Under the pieces are notes generated by a model. That model was not told where the DNA came from. It searched no databases and worked only from the letters and a program-made list of their open reading frames with translations. A DNA stretch of 64,000 nucleotides from Citreicoccus inhibens (GTDB taxonomy: Bacteria; Myxococcota; Myxococcia; Myxococcales; Myxococcaceae). The position numbers were made by a program, and so were the translations under genes. Shown here piece after piece: positions 25,542 to 35,600 of the stretch (its first letter is position 1; each line of letters opens with the position of its first letter). The stretch lies in assembly GCF_019039035.1 (NCBI RefSeq), contig NZ_JAHNZT010000002.1, positions 186,001 to 250,000 of the forward strand. The letters are read 5' to 3'.

Positions 25542-27308
25542 TCAGGCGCGATCGCGGTCCGGGCGCACGGCGACCTTGCGCCCACGCACGGTGGCCTGCT
25601 TCAGCGCGGCGATGATGCGTGACGCCTCGCGCTCGGGGACCTCCACGAGCGAGTAGGTGTCCGCGATGTGGATGGCGCCGATCTGCGAGGAGTCCAGCCC
25701 GGACTCGCCGGCGATGGCACCCACGAGGTCCGCGGGCCGCATGCCCGCGTTGCGCCCGGCGTTGATGTGCAGCCGGGTGATCTCCCAGTCCTGGGGACCG
25801 CCTCGGCGCCGAGCCGGGGCGCCGCGATCGGGCCGCTCGGCGCGCTCGAACCTGTCGCCTCGCTCGGTTCGCTCGCCTCGTTGGGGGGGCTGCGCGCGGG
25901 CGAACCCGGGGCGCTCCGGGCGCTCACGCCGCTCGGAGGGCGGCGGCAGGGTGGGGATCTCCTCCTCGGCGCTTTCGTGGCCCTCGTCCCGAGCCTCCTG
26001 GAGCAGCTTGAGGGCGGCGGCGGCCACGTCCAGCACGTCGAACTCGGAGGCGAGACCCTCGACCACGCCACGGAAGGACTCCAGCTCTCCGGCGAGCAGG
26101 GCCTCGCGCATGGAGGCGCGCAAGAGGTCCATGCGCCGCACCCGGAGGTCCGCGACGGTGGGCACGGTGGCCACGTCGATGCGCTGGCCGGTCAGCTTCT
26201 CGATGTTGCGCAGCAGCCGGTGCTCGCGGGGCTCCAGCAGCGTGATGGCCACGCCCTCGCGCCCGGCGCGGCCCGTGCGCCCGATGCGGTGCACGTACGC
26301 TTCCGGGGCGTTGGGGACGTCGAAGTTCACGACGTGCGACAGCCGCGGGATGTCCAGGCCGCGCGCCGCCACGTCCGTGGCGATGAGCAGGTCGGTGCCC
26401 TGCGACTTGAGCTGCTTGATGACCCGGCCGCGCTGCTCCTGCGTCATGCCGCCGTGCAGCGCGTGCGCGCGCCAGCCGCGACCGTTGAGGGACAGGGTCA
26501 GCTCGTCCACCTCCGTGCGCGTGCGGCAGAAGACGATGGCGGCGCTCGGCGCCTCCAGGTCCAGGACGCGGCCCAGGGTGGCGACCTTGTAGGCGCGCGG
26601 GACGACGTACGCCGTCTGGCGCACGCGCGGCATCGAGCCCGGCTCCACCTTCTCCTTGGCGATCTTCACGCGCACCGGGTTCTTCAGGTGGCGCTCGGCG
26701 ATGCTCGCGATGCGGGGGGGCAGCGTCGCGGAGAACAGCGCCGTCTGCCGGTCCTCGGGCGTCTCGGAGAGGATGGCCTCCAGGTCGTCCGCGAAGCCCA
26801 TGTCGAGCATCTCGTCCGCCTCGTCGAGCACCACCGTCTGCACCGAGTCCAGGCGCAGCGTCTTGCGGCGCAGGTGGTCCAACGCGCGGCCCGGCGTGGC
26901 GACGACGACGTCCACGCCGCGCTTGAGCACGCGCAGCTGCCGGCCAATCTCCTGGCCGCCGTACAGCGGCAGGGCGCTGATGCCCAGCTTCTGGCCATAG
27001 CGATGAATGGCCTCGGACACCTGCATGGCCAGCTCGCGCGTGGGCACGAGCACCAGCGCGGACGTGGCGTGGGGGCCAGCCTGGCCCGGGGTGATGTGGT
27101 GGAGCATCGGCAGCGAGAAGGCGGCCGTCTTTCCGGTCCCGGTGGCGGCGATGCCCAACAGGTCCTTGCCATCCAGCAGGGGCGGCAGGGCGGCCCGCTG
27201 GATGGGAGTGGGCTCCTCGTAGCCGAGGGTGGTCAACGCCTCGACGAGGGCCGGCTTGAGGCCCAGGCCGTCAAAGCCAGCATCAGAGGGGGGATTGGGG
27301 GCAGTCAC
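25542..27308 (-). CDS. DEAD-box RNA helicase, DeaD/DbpA-type
   Basis: 588 residues from a GTG at 27308 chosen because the helicase family begins here (FDGLGLKPALVEALTTLGY, a Q motif). ATGTGKT (55-61), DEAD with VLDEADEMLDMGF, SAT, and HRIGRTGRAGREG are all intact. An Arg/Glu/Pro-rich linker (about 465-510) is followed by a DbpA-type RNA-binding domain of about 75 residues (GRNAGMRPADLVGAIAGESG). The protein should unwind RNA in ribosome assembly or cold adaptation. The reading frame continues upstream without a stop through a signal-peptide-like leader to an ATG at 27827; see that entry. If translation starts there, the protein is 761 residues. Confidence 0.9.
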   Translation of the reverse strand: MTAPNPPSDAGFDGLGLKPALVEALTTLGYEEPTPIQRAALPPLLDGKDLLGIAATGTGKTAAFSLPMLHHITPGQAGPHATSALVLVPTRELAMQVSEAIHRYGQKLGISALPLYGGQEIGRQLRVLKRGVDVVVATPGRALDHLRRKTLRLDSVQTVVLDEADEMLDMGFADDLEAILSETPEDRQTALFSATLPPRIASIAERHLKNPVRVKIAKEKVEPGSMPRVRQTAYVVPRAYKVATLGRVLDLEAPSAAIVFCRTRTEVDELTLSLNGRGWRAHALHGGMTQEQRGRVIKQLKSQGTDLLIATDVAARGLDIPRLSHVVNFDVPNAPEAYVHRIGRTGRAGREGVAITLLEPREHRLLRNIEKLTGQRIDVATVPTVADLRVRRMDLLRASMREALLAGELESFRGVVEGLASEFDVLDVAAAALKLLQEARDEGHESAEEEIPTLPPPSERRERPERPGFARAQPPQRGERTERGDRFERAERPDRGAPARRRGGPQDWEITRLHINAGRNAGMRPADLVGAIAGESGLDSSQIGAIHIADTYSLVEVPEREASRIIAALKQATVRGRKVAVRPDRDRA

Positions 27309-27827
27309 GCCGCGGCTTGTAACACCTTCCTTCGCCTCAGGAGGCAATGAGGTTCGTGAGGGCGTCCCTCCCCGGACACCCGGGATGTTCAGCGACCCCG
27401 GTGAATCCAGGGATGCGTGTCGGGCTCCCACCTCGGAATCCCGCTCGGAGGGGGCTCCGGTGAGGGTGGCCCAGGCGCGCTGCATGCGGGCGAGCGGCCG
27501 GCGCAGACTCGCCTGGAATCGGGTGGTCAGCTCCGTCCGGGCCCTGGCCCACACCGAGGCGAGCGACGGGCGGTGCGTGACGACGGTGGCGACGAAGAGC
27601 GTATCCGGAGGGCTGTCCGACAGCCCGCTCGCCCCGATGGAGTAGGTGATCCGAGCGACGCCATCGCGGTGCAGGTGCAGTGTCATCCCAGGTTCGGATG
27701 AGCCAAGGTTTCCCGCCACCACGGCGGTCCAGACCGACTGAGGACTCGCAAGGGCGGGCGGGGTGCCGCTCGCCTCCGACGGAGACGCGGCGTGGAGCAG
27801 CAGGAACAGGGAAACGAGGGTGTGCAT
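27309..27827 (-). CDS. Signal-peptide-like leader reading frame continuous with the helicase
   Basis: 173 codons from an ATG at 27827 run in frame into the helicase with no stop. AGGAGG lies four bases before the ATG and a good promoter lies just upstream, so translation here is likely. The N terminus is MHTLVSLFLLLHAAS, a signal-peptide-like segment ending near residue 20. The next 70 residues look like a small exported beta-rich protein (MTLHLHRDGVARITYSIG). The rest is Arg/Ser/Pro-rich and of low complexity up to the helicase. A secreted protein fused to a helicase makes little sense, so either the stop of a small exported protein was lost or the helicase restarts at 27308. Function unknown. 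Confidence 0.5.
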
Positions 27828-27853
27828 GGGGCCTCCTCGCGCGACGTGCGACG

Positions 27854-27895
27854 TTTATACGAAGTGCTTCGTAGATGTCTACGAAGAAGTTCGTA
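27854..27895 (-). promoter_or_regulatory. Promoter with two palindromic operator-like sites
   Basis: TACGAAGTGCTTCGTA (27858-27873) and TACGAAGAAGTTCGTA (27880-27895) are two near-identical 16-base palindromes with centres 22 bases apart, two helical turns. On the minus strand a TAGACA -35 (27881-27876) and a TATAAA -10 (27859-27854) are 16 bases apart. One palindrome covers the spacer and the -10, and the other lies just upstream of the -35. This is the layout of a repressed promoter, with transcription starting about 20 bases before the leader ATG. The repressor is not encoded next to it. Palindromes ending in TAC/GTA recall BlaI/MecI/CopY operators, but this is inference. Confidence 0.7.
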
Positions 27896-27969
27896 AGTTC
27901 GACGTCAGAGCGGTGGCGCGTCGACTCCCGCCTCCGAGCGCTCAGGAGGGGGAGTCTGGGACTCGGGCC

Positions 27970-29883
27970 CTACGGGTGGAAGCGGACGAGGGTGCCCTGC
28001 TGTCCGCTGGCCCAGATCTCCGTCGGCGTCGGGCCATCGATGGCGGTCAACCCCGTGACGCCGCGATAGGCCGTCACCCAGGCGGCCCCGCCATCGGAGA
28101 ACCGCACCTCGCCATCGCTGGCGACGGCATAGATGGCGTGCCGGCCATAGGCCACCACGCCCGTCGCATCCCGGGGCGTGCCGGTGGCGTCCGTGAGGCG
28201 CGGGAGCATTCGCCAGGCTCCGTTCGCGCGCTCCAGCACCAGCCCCTGGTCACCCACCGCGTAGGCCGTGCGCGCATCCACCACGTGCACGCCGCGCAGG
28301 AACCCCGCGCCCGTGTTGCCCAGGGCCTCCGAGGTCCAGCTGCCGGTGGCCACGTCGAAGCGGAACGCCCGGGGCTGCGGCGAGTCCACGCCCTGATCCA
28401 ACGCGCCCACCGCGAGCAGCGTCTGTGGGCCCGGCGCGCCATGGATGGCGCGCAGGTTGACGCCCAGGTTCGCCACCTCCACGGGCGCGGCGGCCGAGGG
28501 GTAGTCCCAGCGCAGGACACGGCCACTGCTCGTCACGGCATACAGCGTGGTGCCGTTCCCGGCCTCGAAGCCCACGAGGCCGTTGATGCTGGCGCTCATG
28601 CCGGCGAGCGACACCACCGCGCAGTCCTCGGTGGCCGTGCGCGTGGCGATGCGCCCGTCGTCAGCGCCCAGGAAGACGCGGCCCGAAGCCGTCGCCCACG
28701 CGGACCTCCAGTTGCCCGCGCAGGTGAGGGGCGTGCTCGCGGCGCCGTCCACATCCAGGAGCTGCTGCTCCTCGCCCGCGAACCACGCCTTGCCCGCTCC
28801 ATAGGCCGCCACGGCGTTCCACCGCGTGCTCGTGGCGGGCGCGTTGGCCAGGGGCGCCCATGTCAGCACGCAACTGGCGCTGTCCACGTGTCCGTCGCAG
28901 TCGTTGTCCATCCGGTCGCAGACCTCCGAGAGGCCCTGGGCCACGAAGCGCGAGCTCTCATCGCAGTCCTCGGACACGTGGGTGGCGCCCGGGGCGGGGG
29001 ACACGCAGCTCGGAGCGGTGCTCGTCCCCGCGCGGCCATCACCGTCCTCGTCCACGAACCACGCCTGGGGACTCTGCGAGCCCAGACACGCCGAGGCCAG
29101 GCCGCTGGCCGCGCAGGCATACGTCCCGGGGCACTGCTGCTCCGTGACGCAGGCCTGGCCCACCCGGAAGGGCTCGTCCTTGGTGCCGTCGCAGTTCTCA
29201 TCCACGCCGTCGCAGCGCGTCTCCTCCTGCCCGGGGTGGATGCTCGCGTCCGAGTCATCGCAGTCGCCGCCCTGCGCCGCCGCGTTCGCGGGCCGGCCAC
29301 AAGCGGGGAAGGGCGTGGTGCCGTAGCCGTCCCCGTCGCGATCCACGTACCAGAGCTGATTGCCGGAGGCATCCGCCTCGCCCTGGGAGCAGTTGTTGTC
29401 CACGCCGTCGCAGACCTCGGGGGCCTCGGGGTTCACGTCCGCGCGGGTGTCGTCGCAGTCCGTGCCGCCCTGGGCCGTGGAGATGAAGCCGTCGTCGTCG
29501 AGGTCCTCGGCGCGCAGGTCCATCTCCACGTCCAAGCGGCCCTCGCGCGGCACCGTCGCCGTCACGGTCTGCTCGGCCACCACGGGCCCCGCGCAGGAGC
29601 GCTCGCGGGCCTGCACCGTCAGCCGCAGGTCCTGGCTCCAGCCCTGCTGCCGGAACACCGCGACCATCCGTGTGTCGCTCTGGCGCGTGGCGTCCACGGA
29701 GATGGGCGTGTGAGCCTCACGGCTCGTGTCAGCCACGTCACGGGCGGTCAGCGTGAGACAGGCCGGCCGGAACGTCGCGTAGAAGACGAGGACGCGCAGC
29801 GCGCCCGTGCGGGGATCGTCCTTGGGCTCGCGCTTGCACGCCGCCATCGACACACACAGCAAGCCCAGCAGGAATAAACGCAT
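27970..29883 (-). CDS. Lipoprotein with MopE-like metal-binding repeats and a propeller-like C terminus
   Basis: 637 residues from the ATG at 29883; an earlier ATG at 29955 would precede the signal peptide. The lipobox SMAAC is at about residues 12-16. The middle (about 145-360) has four or more Asp/Cys motifs of the kind CDGVDNNC, CDGVDENCDG and CDRMDNDCDG, the putative metal-binding motif seen in Methylococcus MopE and in many myxobacterial exported proteins. After about 370 come WD/YCF48-like beta repeats with GAGKAWFAGEE, GRVFLGADDG, TAYAVGDQGLVLE and IWASGQQG. It is probably an outer-surface calcium- or metal-binding protein. It ends 142 bases before the leader gene start. Confidence 0.85.
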   Translation of the reverse strand: MRLFLLGLLCVSMAACKREPKDDPRTGALRVLVFYATFRPACLTLTARDVADTSREAHTPISVDATRQSDTRMVAVFRQQGWSQDLRLTVQARERSCAGPVVAEQTVTATVPREGRLDVEMDLRAEDLDDDGFISTAQGGTDCDDTRADVNPEAPEVCDGVDNNCSQGEADASGNQLWYVDRDGDGYGTTPFPACGRPANAAAQGGDCDDSDASIHPGQEETRCDGVDENCDGTKDEPFRVGQACVTEQQCPGTYACAASGLASACLGSQSPQAWFVDEDGDGRAGTSTAPSCVSPAPGATHVSEDCDESSRFVAQGLSEVCDRMDNDCDGHVDSASCVLTWAPLANAPATSTRWNAVAAYGAGKAWFAGEEQQLLDVDGAASTPLTCAGNWRSAWATASGRVFLGADDGRIATRTATEDCAVVSLAGMSASINGLVGFEAGNGTTLYAVTSSGRVLRWDYPSAAAPVEVANLGVNLRAIHGAPGPQTLLAVGALDQGVDSPQPRAFRFDVATGSWTSEALGNTGAGFLRGVHVVDARTAYAVGDQGLVLERANGAWRMLPRLTDATGTPRDATGVVAYGRHAIYAVASDGEVRFSDGGAAWVTAYRGVTGLTAIDGPTPTEIWASGQQGTLVRFHP

Positions 29884-30079
29884 CGCGGAGGCATTCTGGG
29901 GCACGCCGCGTGCCCCCGGAGAAGCGCGGTGAGGACGACTACCGAGGAGAATCACGTCGTACCCTTAGACCGTGCCGCCGGCCATCGTCCAGGGTGGAAC
30001 GCGGTCAGGGAACCCCGTGGGCCATGCCCGTGATATGGCCCGCCGACCCGCCACCACCGGCTCGAACACCTTTTTGCCC

Positions 30080-31414
30080 ATGCTCACCGACGTCCGCCGC
30101 CCCCTCCTCGCCGCGCCCTTGTGTGCCTGGCTCACCCTGATTCCAGTCGGAGCCCGCGCCGAAGCCCCGGCCACCGAGGCGCCGCTGACGCTCGAGCGGG
30201 CGGTGGCCCTGGCCGCGGAGCGCAACGAGAGCGTCCTGTCCGCCGACCAGCGCGCCCAGGCGGCCGATGCCCGCGTGGCCCGCGCCCGCGCCTTCTTCTT
30301 CCCCGAGCTGACGGCGAGCGGCACCTACACGCGGCGACTGCACCAATCGACGCGCGAGGTGGGCGGGCAGACCGTGGTGCTCCAGAAGTACGACGCGCTC
30401 GGTGCCAACTTCACCGGGCGCATGACCCTGTTCGACGCGCGCGGCTTTCCGCTCTACACGGCGGCGAAGCTGGAGGGACAGGCGGCTCGGCTGGACGTGC
30501 GTGAGGCGCGCCGGCAGGTGCAGTTCGAGGCGGCCAACGCGTTCCTCATCAGCCTGGAGAACCAGCAGGTGGCGAGCGCCGCGGAGCAGCGGCTCGCGTT
30601 CGCGCGCCAGGGGCTGGAGGACGCCCAGGCGCGGGCCAGGGCTGGGCTCTCCAGCTCCAACGACGTGACGCGCGCGGAGCTGGAGGTGGCCACGGCCGAG
30701 TCGGGCCGGGCCTCGGCGCTGGGCACCGCGCAGACGAGCAACCTGGAGCTGGGCTACCTGCTGGTGGAGCGGGTGGGGGACTCGCTCGCGCCGCCCGATG
30801 TGCTGTTGGCGGAGGCCGCGCGCCCGTCGCCCGCGCTGGACGTGCTGACGCAGGGCGCGGCGGACAAGCGGTTGGACATCCTGGCCGCGCGCCTGCGCGT
30901 GCGCTCGCTGGAGGCCAATGCCCGCGAGCCGCTGGCGCGCTTGCTGCCCACGCTGGGCGCCACCGCGCAGTACAAGCTGACCAACGAGGCGGGCCTCACG
31001 GGCCGCGTCGGAGATGGCTTCCTGTCGGTGGACCTCACCTGGAACCTGTTCGACGGTGGCGAGCGCTATGCCGAGCGGCGTGAGCGCGTGGCCAACACGC
31101 GGGCGGCGGCGCTGGACGAGCAGGCGCGCACCCGCCGCGTGGATGTGGACATCGAGCGGGCGCGCGTGGCACTGGAGACGGCTCGGGCCGCGCTGGCGCA
31201 GAGCGATCAGGCCGCTCGGGCCGCGCGCAAGAACGCCGAGGAGACCGGCGTCCTCTATCGCCAGGGGTTGTCCACCGCGCTCGCGGTGGCGGACGCCTCG
31301 CTCCGGCTCTTCGAGGCCGAGGTGACCCTGGCGAGCAGCCGGTATGGACTGGGCGTGGCGCTGCTGGGGCTGCGCGCATCCGTGGGACTCGATCCGCTGG
31401 GGAAGGAACCGTGA
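30080..31414 (+). CDS. TolC-family outer-membrane efflux channel
   Basis: 444 residues from the ATG at 30080, which starts a signal peptide (LLAAPLCAWLTLIPVGARA); an ATG at 30035 and more upstream codons are also open. Two OEP repeats with long coiled-coil helices are visible (about 45-225 and 260-440). Each is rich in Ala/Arg/Glu heptads and contains a LFDARG or LFDGG turn. It should be the outer-membrane duct of a tripartite pump. The next gene overlaps its stop by four bases (GTGA). Confidence 0.88.
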   Translation: MLTDVRRPLLAAPLCAWLTLIPVGARAEAPATEAPLTLERAVALAAERNESVLSADQRAQAADARVARARAFFFPELTASGTYTRRLHQSTREVGGQTVVLQKYDALGANFTGRMTLFDARGFPLYTAAKLEGQAARLDVREARRQVQFEAANAFLISLENQQVASAAEQRLAFARQGLEDAQARARAGLSSSNDVTRAELEVATAESGRASALGTAQTSNLELGYLLVERVGDSLAPPDVLLAEAARPSPALDVLTQGAADKRLDILAARLRVRSLEANAREPLARLLPTLGATAQYKLTNEAGLTGRVGDGFLSVDLTWNLFDGGERYAERRERVANTRAAALDEQARTRRVDVDIERARVALETARAALAQSDQAARAARKNAEETGVLYRQGLSTALAVADASLRLFEAEVTLASSRYGLGVALLGLRASVGLDPLGKEP

Positions 31415-32622
31415 AGGCAATGCGACGCGCTGGAATCGTGGTCCTGTCGGTGGCTGTGCTGGCCACGGGCGCTGGTTGCAAGAAGGACGAGGCGGGCGCG
31501 CCAGGAGCCCCGCCGGCCGCGGGCAAGGGTGGACCGGGAGGCGGCCGTGGTCCGCTCCAGTTCCCCGTCGAGGTGGCCCCCGTGGAGGCGCGCGACGTGG
31601 AGTATGTCGTCAGCGCGGTGGGCTCGGTGGATGCCTTCGAGCGCGTGCAGATCACCGCGCGCGTGCCGGGCGCCGTGGAGCGCGTGCTCTTCATGGAGGG
31701 GCAGGCGGTGAAGCGCGGCGAGGTGCTCGCGGAGATCGAGCCCAACCGCTACGCCATCGCGGTGCGCGCCGCCGAGGCCGCGCTCCAGAAGGCCCAGGCC
31801 TCGCTGGCGGATGCGCAGGCCGGCGCGCAGCGCCGCTCGGCGGTGAACACGGAGCGCCCGGGCCTGCTGCCCGCCGAAGAGCTGCAGACCTACAACGCGC
31901 GCGCGGCCACGGCGCAGGCCGAGGTGGCCGCGGCGAAGGCCGCGCTGGAGCAGGCGCAGCTCAACCAGCGCGACGCGTACGTGAAGGCGCCCATGGACGG
32001 CGTGCTCCAGACGCGCACGGTGCAGACGGGCCAGTACCTCCAGCCCGGCGCGGTGATGGCCACGCTGCTGCGCCGGGAGCCGCTGCTGCTGCGCTTCAAC
32101 GTCCCCGAGGCGGACGTGGCGCGCATCCAGCCGGGCATGACGGCGCGCTTCACGGTGCGCTCGGATGGGGGCGCGTACGCGGGGAAGATCACCCACGTGT
32201 CCGCCAGCGCGGACGACCAGAGCCGCATGGTGGCCGTGACGGCCGAGGTGACGGGCGCGGACGCGGCTCGACTGCGGCCCGGCGCGTTCGCCACGGTCAA
32301 CGTGCCGGTGGAGACGCGCGGCGGCAGCCCCGTGGTGCCGCAGACGGCCATCCGCCCCAGCGAGCGCGGCTTCCTCGCCTTCGTGGTGGTGGGCGACAAG
32401 GCGCGTGAGCGCGTGCTGGACCTGGGCATGCGCACCGCGGACGGCCGCGTGGAGGTGCGCGACGGCCTGAAGGCCGGAGAGCAGCTGGTGGTGCGTGGCG
32501 CCGAGGCGCTCCGAGACGGCGCGGCGGTGCGCGTGACGCAGGGCACCGGGCCTGCCTTCACCGGTGAGCCGCGACAGCAGACGCCCGCCGGGGCGGATGT
32601 CGCCGGGGGCGCCCGGCCATGA
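31411..32622 (+). CDS. RND efflux periplasmic adaptor (MFP) lipoprotein
   Basis: 403 residues, GTG at 31411 overlapping the TolC stop; an ATG at 31420 is the alternative. A lipobox (TGAGC) puts Cys near residue 24. The lipoyl halves (AVGSVDAFERVQITARVPG and KAPMDGVLQTR) flank a short hairpin of Ala/Glu-rich helices. Beta-barrel and membrane-proximal parts follow (VPQTAIRPSERG). The end is Gly/Ala/Pro-rich. It should be anchored in the inner membrane, joining the TolC channel to the RND pump. The HAE-1 pump start overlaps its stop. Confidence 0.9.
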   Translation: MKAMRRAGIVVLSVAVLATGAGCKKDEAGAPGAPPAAGKGGPGGGRGPLQFPVEVAPVEARDVEYVVSAVGSVDAFERVQITARVPGAVERVLFMEGQAVKRGEVLAEIEPNRYAIAVRAAEAALQKAQASLADAQAGAQRRSAVNTERPGLLPAEELQTYNARAATAQAEVAAAKAALEQAQLNQRDAYVKAPMDGVLQTRTVQTGQYLQPGAVMATLLRREPLLLRFNVPEADVARIQPGMTARFTVRSDGGAYAGKITHVSASADDQSRMVAVTAEVTGADAARLRPGAFATVNVPVETRGGSPVVPQTAIRPSERGFLAFVVVGDKARERVLDLGMRTADGRVEVRDGLKAGEQLVVRGAEALRDGAAVRVTQGTGPAFTGEPRQQTPAGADVAGGARP

Positions 32623-35600
32623 ACATCACCGAGGTCTGCATCAAGAAGCCGGTCCTCGCCTGGATGATCATGGCGGCGACCATCGTCTTCGGGCTGGTGG
32701 CCGCGCAGCGCATCGGCATCAGCCAGTTCCCGGACGTGGACTTTCCCACCATCAACATCGGGGTGACGTGGGAAGGCGCCAACCCGGAGGCGGTGGAGAG
32801 CGACGTCATCGAGCCCATCGAGGAGGCGGTGACGCAGGTCGAGGGCGTCAAGAGCATCACCTCCACGGCGCGCCAGGGCGGCGCCAGCATCACGGTGGAG
32901 CTGGACCTGTCGCGCAACGTGGACCTGGCGCTCCAGGACGTGCAGACGAAGGTGAGCCAGGCGCAGCGCGCGCTGCCGCGGGACATCGATCCGCCCGTCG
33001 TCTCCAAGACGAACCCGGAGGATCAGCCCATCATGTGGCTGGGCGTGTCCGGCCCCTTCGCGCAGCAGGTGGTGGGTGACTTCGCCCGCTACCGGGTGAA
33101 GGAGCAGCTGCAGACGGTGCCCGGCGTGGGCGAGGTGCAGCTCGGCGGCCTCTTGGAGCGCAACGTGCGCATCTGGGTGGACGCGCAGAAGCTGGATGCG
33201 CACGCGCTCACCGTGGAGGACGTCATCAACGCGCTCCAGCGCGAGCACGTGGAGCTGCCCGCGGGCCGCATCGAGACGCAGGGCCGCGAGGTCAACGTCC
33301 GCGTGCTCGGCGAGGCGTTGGACCTGGAGACGCTGCGGCACATCGTGCTGCGCGAGCAGAGTGGTCAGCCCGTCTACCTGAGCGATGTGGCGCTGGTGGA
33401 GGACGGCTTCGAGGACGTGCGCCGCATGGCCCGCGTCAACGGCGAGCCCGCGCAGGGCCTGGGCATCAAGAAGCAGCGCGGCGCCAACGCGGTGGCCGTG
33501 GCCCAGGGCGTGCGCACGGAGCTGGCGCGCATCCAGAAGGAAGCGCCGGCCGGGATGACCATCGGCATCAACTTCGACTCGTCGCAGTTCATCGAGGAGA
33601 GCGTCCACGAGATCGAGTTCGAGCTGATGCTGGCGTGTCTGCTCACCGCGCTCGTGTGCTGGGTGTTCCTCGGCTCGCTGTCCAGCACGCTCAACGTGGT
33701 GCTCGCCATCCCCATGTCGCTGCTCGGCACGGTGGCGGTCATCTACTTCCTCGGCTTCACGCTCAACACCTTCACGCTCCTGGGGTTGGCGCTGGCGGTG
33801 GGCATCGTGGTGGACGACGCCATCATGGTGTTGGAGAACATCTTCCGACACTCGGAGGAGGGGAAGGAGCGGGTGCGCGCCGCGCGCGAGGGCACCGCGG
33901 AGATCACCTTCGCCGCGCTGGCGGCCACGGTGGCCGTGGTGGCCATCTTCCTGCCCGTCATCTTCATGAAGGGCATCATCGGCCGCTTCTTCCTCCAGTT
34001 CGGCGTCACGCTGTGCGTGGCCGTGCTGCTCTCCTACGTGGAGGCCATCACCCTGGCGCCAGCGCGCTGCGCGCAGCTGTTGCGCACCACGCGCGAGGGC
34101 CGCGGCCGCGTGGGGCTCGCGGTGGACCGGGCCTTCACCCGCCTGGAGCATCTGTACGCGCGCGTGCTGGCGTGGGGCCTGAAGCGCCCGTGGCGCGTGC
34201 TGGGCAGCGCGTCGCTGATGTTGCTGGCGAGCGTGTTCGCCTTCCGCGCCCTGCCCGGGGAGTTCGTCCCGTCGCAGGACCAGGGGCGCCTGGTCATTCG
34301 CCTGCAGACGGCGGTGGGCAGCAGCCTGGACGAGACGAACCAGCTCTTCAAGCAGGCCGAGGAGTTCGTCATGCACCGCCCCGAGGTGGACCGCGTGTTC
34401 GCCGTGGTGGGCGGCATGGGAGGCTCGGGTGTGAACACCGGCATGCTGATGCTCACGCTGGTGCCGGCGAAACAGCGCATGACGCAGGCCGAGTTCCAGC
34501 AGGTGCTGCGCAAGGGCCTCAACGCCTTCCCCGGCCTGCGCGCCGTGGTGCAGGACCTGTCGCAGAGCGGCTTCACCGCGCAGCGTGGCTTTCCGGTGGA
34601 GTTCAGCGTGCGCGGCTCGGATTGGGACCGGCTGGTGGATGCCAGCCAGGAGATGCGCGAGAAGCTCCAGGCCAGCGGCAAGGTGGTGGACGTGGACACC
34701 GACTACCAGCTGGGCATGCCCGAGCTGCGCATCACCCCGGATCGGGCGCGCGCGGCGGACCTGGGCGTGCCCATGCAGTCGGTGGCCTCCACCATCAACG
34801 CCCTGGTGGGCGGCGTGCGCGTGGGCAAGTACAGCACCGGCGGGCGGCGCATCGACGTGCGCTTGCGGCTGATGTCGGGGCAGCGCTCGCGGCCGGAGGA
34901 CTTGTCGCTGCTGAAGCTGCGCACCGCGAGCGGCGCGTTGGTGCCCCTGTCCACGCTGGTGGCGCAGGAGGAGCGCCCCGCGCTCCAGGCGATCACGCGC
35001 CGGGACCGTGAGCGCGCCATCAGCATCTTCGCCAACGTGTCGCCCAGCTCGAATCAGGAGGAGGCGCTCGCCACGGTGGAGCGGCTGGCCAAGGACCTGC
35101 CCGGGGGCACCCGCGTGGTGGTGGGCGGCGCCAGCGTGGCGTTCCGCGAGTCGATGAGCAGCCTCGTGTTCGCGCTCTTCCTGGGGATTGGCGTCGCGTA
35201 CATGGTGCTCGGCGCGCAGTTCAACTCGTTCCTGCACCCCGTCACGGTGCTCACCATCTTGCCGCTGTCGGTGGCGGGCGCGTCCTTCGCGCTGTTGGGC
35301 ACCGGGAGCACGCTGAACATCTTCAGCATGATTGGCCTCTTGCTGCTGATGGGCATCGTGAAGAAGAACTCCATCATCCTGGTGGACTACGCGCTCCAGC
35401 AGCGCGAGCTGGGGGCGAACGCCGAGGAGGCCATGCTGCGGGCCGGCCCGGTGCGCCTGCGGCCCATCCTCATGACGTCCATGGCCACCATGATGGCCGC
35501 GGTGCCGGCCGCGCTGTCGCTGGGCGCGGGCAGCGAGACGCGCGCGCCCATGTCCATCGCGGTGCTCGGCGGCCTGTCCGTCTCCACCGTGCTCAGCCTC

